This document shows, piece after piece, positions 58,150 through 64,000 of a DNA stretch of 64,000 nt. This DNA is from Desmodus rotundus (taxonomy: Eukaryota; Chordata; Mammalia; Chiroptera; Phyllostomidae), in contig NC_071390.1 of assembly GCF_022682495.2 (NCBI RefSeq), positions 148,838,583 through 148,902,582 of the forward strand. Reading direction: 5' to 3'. Position 1 is the first letter of the stretch, and every line of letters starts with the position of its first letter. A program made the translations under genes and the position numbers. Below the pieces are notes generated by a model. That model saw only the letters and a list, made by a program, of their open reading frames with translations, was not told the DNA's origin and did no database searches.

Positions 58150-58740
58150 AAACTGTCTCCTTCCAAGTGGAACTGCCCCCTCCCACTGCCAAGACTGTGA
58201 ACCCAAAGAATTATCACAACCCTGGGGACATTGCACAGACTAGTGTAACCATGAAATACTGAAAAGCTGCAGGAGAGGTGGTTCCTGCCACACTAATATG
58301 TAGCTCATGTTTGGCTGGTGCAGAAACCAGGTGGATCTTAGAGAATGCTGTGGATTACAGAGAAGTCAGCCACACGGTGATACCAGTTACAGCTGCAGTT
58401 CCAGATGCGTATTTTTACTAGGACAAGTCAGAAGCATTCCTGGCACCTGGCATGCAGCTGGAGTCCTAGAGAATGCTTCTTTTCAGTTCCAAGCAGTAGA
58501 GCTGGTTGCCTTCCCATGGCAGAGACAACGGTACACCTCCACCTGAGTCTTTATCCAAGCTTGTATCAACTCTCTTGCTCTCTGTCACATATAGTCCACA
58601 GAGACTTGATCATCTTACTGTCTTAAAGAACATCACTGCATTTCACTGGCGACATTGTGCTAATTGGACCTGGTGAGCAGGAAGTGGCAGACATTTTAGG
58701 GGCCTTAAATGCATTTAAATGCACGTAAACACGTGCATTT
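58150..58740 (+). pseudogene. ERV-B pol: protease-RT linker and reverse transcriptase remnant
   Basis: From 58150 the text reads as the start of a gammaretrovirus-like RT. A 'PPPTAKTVN' area is followed by an 'ENAVDYREV' segment near 58340, which corresponds to the conserved VDYR block. Near 58645 a GDIVLIG segment stands at the YxDD active site, with the first aspartate replaced by glycine. Frames shift between these blocks. RT copies retroviral RNA into DNA, and this one cannot function. The hairpin at 58717-58740 (10-bp arms, loop AAAC) lies at its end. Confidence 0.75.
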
Positions 58741-59321
58741 CAGGGGGAGATAAACCTCATGAAAGTTTAGAGGCATTCTGTACTATGAAGTTTCTAGAAA
58801 CCCTGGAGTCTGAAAGATGTCAAGACCAAGTGGCAAACTGCTACATCTTTCACTTCTATCACAAAGAAAAGGTAGGATTTTTTAGTAGACCTGTGGGTTT
58901 CAGGGATAAAATATACCATACTTGAGCATGCTGGCATCTTTTGAGGAATGCCAGATGAAGAAAAACCCTGGCTGGGGTGCAAGCTGCTCTGCTTCTGAGA
59001 CTTACTGAATGAGCAAACCCAGGGGGAGAGAAGTGTTTGCACATAGACTGTGCAAGATGCTGTCGGTAACATCTGGAGAACTCTAATAGGGACTTACATG
59101 GAGATCTCTAGGGTCTGGGTGTAAGGCCTTCTTTTGCTGACAACTGTTTCTCCACTGGAAAAGCAGTGCCTTGCTTGTTGCTAATCTCTGGTAGACACTG
59201 AACCCCTAGTTATGGCAGTCATGGGGTAAACACCTGGTGACTATGTTGCCAGTGCTACCCATCAGGAACTGAGCGTTACCTTATCTACCGATTCAGGCAC
59301 AAGTGAAGTGCATGATCGATG
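58741..59321 (+). pseudogene. ERV-B pol: RT connection and start of RNase H
   Basis: The RT thumb/connection text is hard to follow. From 59138 a clear segment (SPLEKQCLACC, then SLVDTEPLVM) corresponds to the RT-RNase H connection of class I proviruses, with an in-frame stop inside it. The segment 59231-59285 continues as TMLPVLPI in another frame. The gene is then split by the LTR insertion. Confidence 0.7.
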
Positions 59322-59644
59322 TGACGGTTAATTTGTGTATCAACGTGACTAGGTCACAGTGCCCAGATATTTCATCAGACATTAGTCTGGATGGTTCTGT
59401 GTAGGTATTTTTGGATGAGATTTATGTGTAAAGCAGCAGATTTTGAGTGAAACAGACTGTCCTCCATAACATGTGTAGGCCTCATTCAATCAGTTGAAGG
59501 ATGAATAGAATAGAAGGCCAACCTTTCTTGAGCAGGAGGGAATTTGCCAGCAGACAGCTTTTGGATTCGGACTGCATCTCTTTCCCGAGTGTCCCGCCTG
59601 CTGACCTCCACAGTCATGTGAGTCAATTCCTTAAAATAAATCTT

Positions 59645-59677
<33 letters not shown>

Positions 59678-59708
59678 TTGGTTCTGTTTCTCTGGAGACC
59701 CTAATACA
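59322..59708 (+). repeat. MaLR/ERVL-like LTR inserted in ERV-B pol, with (CA)n
   Basis: It begins TGACGGTTAATTTGTGTATC, carries 'gcccagatatttcatcagac', 'tttttggatgagatttatg', 'cctcattcaatcagttgaag', a poly(A) signal AATAAA near 59636 and a CA run at 59646-59676, and ends 'gtttctctggagaccctaat' plus ACA. TG...CA ends and the poly(A) signal make it LTR-like. It splits pol text that resumes after 59713. No target duplication was readable. Confidence 0.65.
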
Positions 59709-59712
59709 AACA

Positions 59713-60810
59713 AATAGCTCAGAATCTTGGAACCTGCTCTGACTGACTCACCATCTCTCCTACAACTCACATTTTTGGCTTCACAGGGAATTCCCTATGA
59801 CTGATTAGTGAAGGAGGGAGAAACCCAGGCCTGTTTAGGGTGCACAGGCATCAGCTAGAGATAGATGGCCAATATTATCTCTATTCAGAGGCAACTCTGA
59901 GAAAGAATCGTGAAGGAAAATCCTCCCAGAGGGCAGAACCTTGGGCCACACAACTGACTACTCACTTCAAATGGAAGAAGAAATGATCTAAAGTTCAGAT
60001 TTACACTGATTCGTGAGCAGAGACTAATGGGTTGGCCAACTGCTCAAGGATTTAAGAAGAACGAGACTGGAAGATTGGTGGGGGGCTGGAAGGGGTACCT
60101 GAATGGACTTCACTGAATGGCCCCAGGTGGTGAAGACATTTATGTTCTATGTGAGTGCCCACCAGGGAGCACACTGGGACCTAATCACTGGGACCAGGTA
60201 AAAGGAGCTTGGCCCGCCCCTCTCTGGAATGGTAGCTATGCTAATCTCAATAACATGGACATCATCTCACCAAGGTTAACCTGAGCAGTGTCACTGGGGA
60301 GTGCCCTTGTTACCATTGGCAGAGATCAGTGCTGAACAATATGGCATCATTCCCTGAGCTGAATGGTCAGTCACCCAGTGACAGGCTGATGACACTGAAT
60401 CCCTTCCACTGTGGTGGTGGTAGTGATTTGTCCTTATATGAATAGATACATAACCTGCACGTGTGTTTGCTTTCACTGCTCATAACACTCCCCCGGCACC
60501 ATCGTTCCCATAGAATGCCTTATTCATCTCCATAGATGACATTGCCCATGGCCAGGACACTCATTTTTACAAAGTGCAAAAAATGTACAGTAGAGGGTTT
60601 ATTCCAATTAAATTAAATTCACATGGTCTTTCCATAGGCCTGTCACCCAGAACTAGATGGCTTCATATTCCAGTGGAACGATCTCTGGAAGGCTCAGTCC
60701 ATTATCGTGCCTTCTGGAAAACAGCACTCTGTAAAGTTGGGGTACTATCCTACAGGATGTGGAACACACCTCAAAGCAGCAGTCACTATGCAGGGCTGTC
60801 CCATCACCAT
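59713..60810 (+). pseudogene. ERV-B pol: RNase H end and integrase remnant
   Basis: The 59980-60165 part reads as RNase H: a YTDS-like segment as 'LHXFVSRD' out of frame near 59999, then TNGLANCS, and an FYVSAHQ segment near 60150 that corresponds to the conserved histidine-containing end of RNase H. The 60220-60780 part lies where integrase belongs and has the spacing of its core, ending in WNTPQSSSHYAG-like translations. Catalytic residues of integrase cannot be followed through the frameshifts. RNase H removes template RNA and integrase joins viral DNA to the host. Both are dead here. Confidence 0.6.
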
Positions 60811-61153
60811 CAGAGTGCTCAAGTCTGGGAACCAAGGGTGCATGTGGGAGTGGCCCTCACTATTGCATCTTCTTAAGGGGTATTTTATTCTGATCGCTGC
60901 AACCTTGAGCTCAGTGGCTTTGGAGGTCTTTGTGCACAAGGAAGAACCAGGAAACATGACTGAGTTTCTGTTAAATCAGAATCTAAGACTGCCTTCTAGC
61001 CATCTTTATCTTCTCATTCTACTAATCCAAGAGGCAGAAAAGGGGGTCACATTATTGACCAAGGTGTTTGATCTCATTACCAAGGAGAAATTGGATTGCC
61101 GCTACATGAGGAGGGTGGGGTGGACAAGACACAGAATCCAGGAAATTGGTTAG
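60811..61153 (+). pseudogene. ERV-B pol C-terminus: dUTPase-like segment
   Basis: The open frame 60707-61153 contains, in order, a segment ALEVFVHKE, one with LRLPSSHLYLLILL, and EKGVTLLTKVFDLITKEKLD. Their order and spacing resemble dUTPase motifs near the end of pol in some class I elements. dUTPase removes dUTP so that uracil is not built into viral DNA. Key glycine, serine and aspartate positions are largely altered, so activity is not expected. Confidence 0.6.
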
Positions 61154-61530
61154 TGGAAAATTGAGGCAACCCAATAAAGACAGGACCACCAAGAACACAG
61201 ACGGTGGAGAAATGAGGGTAATGAACCCCGAGCGGTTGAGATGCTGGCAAAGAGAAAGAGAAAGTGTGATACATGGTGAAAGAAAGAAACCAAGATTATC
61301 AACTTGTGCCTCAGGAGCACGAATAGAAGGGGGATTGCAGCATCTCTTATGTTAATTACTTGATTCTCTTTTCTCACTTTTACCACCAAACCTTACATGA
61401 ATTGTGGCTAACACTTTAGGTGTCAGGTGGGAGGATGATGCCAGCAACCTGCCGTCATTCAGTAACTAACGGGACTTAATATGTCCTTGTGTTGGGAACA
61501 TTAAGTCCTCATCTGGACAAGGCTGGTGAG
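61154..61530 (+). other. ERV-B sequence downstream of pol
   Basis: Continues retroviral wording ('gtggaaaattgaggcaaccc', 'caggaccaccaagaacacag') to about 61350, after which no envelope gene is seen. The provirus may have lost env or never had one. Confidence 0.45.
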
Positions 61531-61990
61531 GGGCACAGCAGGTGAAATGTTGCATGTTCTCTTTTCTCCACTCTGCGCGCTGTGACCCGGAGGCTGGCCT
61601 CCACGGACCATATGAGTGGGCTCCTTTGTTTTCAGCATCCACCTGGGTTTGGCCATGAGAGGCACTATGGGAGATTGCAGGTGGGAGGGCAGTGAGGTGG
61701 CAGCGTGAGATCCTTCCTACCGCATTGCTGGTGGTCAATGGCCACGTGCTTCTCCCAAAGGTTACAGCCTCTGCCCCCATGCTGCGCCCCTGGATTCTGG
61801 TACTGACCCCTCTCCTGCCCCTTCTCATCATGCACCAGGGTAGTAATGGCACCCTACCCCCGAGGTGCTTCACTAACTCTTACTGTGTGTCCTTCAACCT
61901 GCCCATAACCTTGTAAACAGTCCCTTTACTCAACTCTTCTCGGTGACTCCGTCTGAACTGCCTATTACAAAGCTCTGGGATGCAGTCCCG
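61531..61990 (+). repeat. ERV-B 3' LTR-like block
   Basis: 'gaggctggcctccacggacc', 'catccacctgggtttggcc', 'aggttacagcctctgccc', 'ggattctggtactgaccc', 'cttcaacctgcccataacc', 'aaacagtccctttactcaac' follow a long-known mammalian LTR pattern and match the left block in its last 150 bases. Its exact ends are not readable. Confidence 0.6.
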
Positions 61991-62238
61991 CTTAGTCAGG
62001 CTGGGTTTAGGATGGATCTTTTCTCTCAGACCAGCGCCAGTCCTCACTGCTTGGAGTGGGCTGCATTCTCAGTTCCTAAATCCATGACTCACCCACCTGT
62101 GTCCTGTGTCATGTCTTCAGCTCCACACATGTTCAGACACATTTTCACCAGCCTTCTGAATGGGTAATCAGGAAGTTGTCCAACAAGGCTCTCCCAGGCT
62201 CAACTGGCTCTAACACTAGCTTGCTTGCTCGAGGGGGT

Positions 62239-62583
62239 TGCAATGGAATGAATGTCTCCCCAAATTTCACATGTTGAAATCCTAACCCCCCATGTGATGG
62301 CAGTATGAGGTAGTGCCTTAGGGAAGTGATTATGTCACGAAGGGAGAGCTCTCTTGAATGGAATCAGTGACCTAATAAAAGGACCCCAGAGAGCCTTCTG
62401 CGCTCCTCCTGCCATGTAAGGACACAATGAAAGATGGCGGTCTGCAACCTGGAAGAGGCCCTCTCCAGAATCTGACCATGCTGGCATCCTGCTCTCAGGC
62501 GTACAGCCTCCAGAACTGGGAGAAATTAATTTCTATTGTTTATGAGTCCCCCAGTCTCTATTGTGGAAGCCTGAACAGACTAA
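62239..62583 (+). repeat. MLT1/MST-type solo LTR, sense
   Basis: Complete MaLR order: 'ggaatgaatgtctccccaaa', 'cacatgttgaaatcctaacc', 'gatggcagtatgaggtag', 'gcctaataaaagg'-type core ('cctaataaaaggaccccag'), 'gccatgtaaggacacaatg', 'tctgcaacctggaagagg', 'gtacagcctccagaactgg', 'agcctgaacagactaag'. No internal region is attached. Confidence 0.92.
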
Positions 62584-63110
62584 GGTGAGGACTTCAGAGC
62601 ACGGGACTTAGTCACTAAAACATCTTAGAAAGAATGTCTCAATCCAGGAAGACTGTGGGAAATAGTCTCCTCATTCTTCATGGCAGCTGAGCAGAGCTGG
62701 AACAGCTGGAGTTCCAGCTCCTTGGAGAGCAGCCAGGGGCAGCGATCTAACAGCATGCCCTGTGGCCTGCAGGCAGCACTCACAATGAGCAACACCCCAC
62801 ACCTGTGGCTCTGCCTCCGCCACCTGGCCGTGGACCTCAGCAGCCAGCCATAAAGTCTGCAGCTGCTGTTCATGGACAAGGAGGCCATAAGCTGCCGGGG
62901 GCCTCTGCTCCATGTGCCCAAGGAACGGGGCCCACAGCTCACTGAAGGCCGGTGGGGTGATCAGGGGCTCTCTGCAGGCACAGCTCAACCTTGGGCTTCA
63001 CATATGTTAGATACCTCTGTTGTGATTTTGACGATAAGCCTTTTAGTGGTATCCACGCTATCTGAGGAAGCACTGCCTTAACAGTGCATATTTATTCTGC
63101 ACATTAGACC
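62584..63110 (-). other. GC-rich segment with two overlapping minus-strand frames, unrecognised
   Basis: Two 105-codon minus-strand frames overlap (62671-62988 and 62625-62942) in different registers. One is rich in leucine, alanine and glutamine and would read helix-like, and the other is arginine/leucine-rich. I do not recognise either. A fragment of a processed pseudogene is possible, but there is no poly(A) tail or flanking duplication that I can see. Confidence 0.35.
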
Positions 63111-63224
63111 TTCTTTATTCTGAGATAGTTGCCATGAAATAAATTAGTTTAGATCTGAAATTCTATTCACATCATCACATACAGGAAATCAACATTACCT
63201 ATGACACAAGAAAAGGAAGAGCTA

Positions 63225-63365
63225 TTAGATTTCTTAAATACAAATACATACAATCATACAAATTTATCTATTAGATATATTTACTAAATATATTTTAATA
63301 TATATTATATTGTTTATATATAAATATATACATGAATGTGACTATTGTAAATATTCAAATCGTAT
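63225..63365. repeat. AT-rich low-complexity tract
   Basis: Runs of TATATT and ATAAATATATAC with almost no G or C. No gene. Confidence 0.7.
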
Positions 63366-64000
63366 AAAATATTGTCTTAGATTTTGTCACCAACTACTTC
63401 AAACATGTCTCCCCACTTACCCCAGTCTGCCACGTGAAGAGCATCATTTTCTGTGGTGTCGTGCTGTGAAAGGCTGAGGGGCTCTCTGAGTGGCAGCATG
63501 CTGCCCCAGGCACTGGCACGCCTGCGGCACATTAGTGCAAACCACAGTGAGGGACTAAATGCTGAACTGAACCCCTGAGTAATGGCCCCCCGAGTAGAGC
63601 CACATGCCACATGATCATCGCCCTCACGGTGGCAGAAACAATTCCCCATGTGGCTAACACACACAGTCGTCAGAGCCAACCCTGACACAGAGTGTGAATT
63701 GACCTAGAGAGGAGACGGTTAATTTCGAGGAGCAAAAGGGACAAAATAACCACAAATGGTTCAAGTAAAATTCTAACTCAGAAATGTCACATTTCACAGG
63801 GACTCTGTTATTAGCCACAGTCAATACCGACAGGTCTAGGGTTGAAATATGTTGGTTTTTAGGCCTCTAGATTCTTCTAAGCCTGCTCACAAAAAGGGTA
63901 AGTTTAACCAAATAGAGTGAAAATGAGTGTCAGTGTTAACGAACCAGATGCAGCATAGTACACTCTACAACAGGGGACTCAAGTCTTCTGGAGGGCAGGC
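63366..64000. other. Unassigned sequence at the window end
   Basis: No exon or nameable repeat recognised. A minus-strand frame 63377-63688 (103 codons) lacks motifs. Confidence 0.4.

Larger units (their letters stand above)
55930..61990 (+). mobile_element. ERV-B: decayed class I provirus with pol and dUTPase-like segment
   Basis: Two related LTR-like blocks (56085-56370 and about 61555-61990) flank about 5 kb. In this stretch the + strand, read across many frameshifts and stops, shows reverse transcriptase, RNase H, integrase and dUTPase-like segments in that order. A MaLR-type LTR has inserted into the RNase H region at 59322-59708. The divergence and many breaks indicate an ancient mammalian insertion with no coding capacity. 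Gag and envelope are not recognised. Confidence 0.8.

Noticed and set aside
60574..60876. 100-codon + frame as a host gene
   Set aside because: It lies in the integrase part of ERV-B in a shifted register. It is retroviral debris.

Overview
The window reads as nuclear DNA of a placental mammal, most likely a bat. The best evidence is three tRNA-derived SINEs with the layout of bat Ves elements (26789-27007, 47172-47389, 52551-52790), set among mammal-wide MIR, L2, L1, HAL1 and MLT1-type LTR fossils. I find no protein-coding exon, tRNA, rRNA, snRNA or CRISPR array that I can support. Almost every open frame is short, lies in an old repeat, or shows no family resemblance. The window is best described as intergenic or deep intronic DNA rich in transposon remains.

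Layout. 1-4.6 kb: unassigned sequence, an L1/HAL1-like piece and an LTR-like fragment. 4.6-10.4 kb: a class I endogenous retrovirus (ERV-A) with two related LTRs, a tRNA-Trp-like primer site, two internal tandem arrays, a Gag-matrix-like remnant and no recognisable pol. 11.3-11.5 kb: a 213-bp inverted-repeat DNA transposon flanked by TA. 12-19 kb: mostly unique sequence with MIR, L2 and L1 tails. 19-21.4 kb: a nearly complete HAL1. 21.9-22.4 kb: a retroposed copy of an unidentified transcript between 20-bp target duplications. 23.9-25.3 kb: antisense L1 ORF2. 26.6-33.4 kb: L1, Ves, L2, MLT1 and hAT-Charlie remnants, plus a 31-bp inverted repeat with a 12-base loop at 29.84-29.91 kb. 33-46 kb: mainly unique DNA with MLT1, L2 and L1 tails. 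46-54 kb: L1-rich, including one L1 inserted with a 5' inversion, later invaded by a Ves SINE and bordered by a hAT element. 54.4-62.6 kb: MLT1 LTRs around and inside a second, much decayed provirus (ERV-B). Its + strand still shows reverse transcriptase, RNase H, integrase and a dUTPase-like segment. 62.6-64 kb: unassigned and AT-rich sequence.

No genes act together here. What the sequence records is the order of insertions: Ves and hAT came after the L1, an MLT1-like LTR after ERV-B, the small transposon after an L2-like repeat, and the retrocopy after its target. The observations most worth following are the 31-bp hairpin, the 30-bp minisatellite that keeps a ten-residue peptide period, the retrocopy, the twin-primed L1 and the pol-less ERV-A. 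Repeat names were assigned by eye from remembered family features, so subfamily names are left general.
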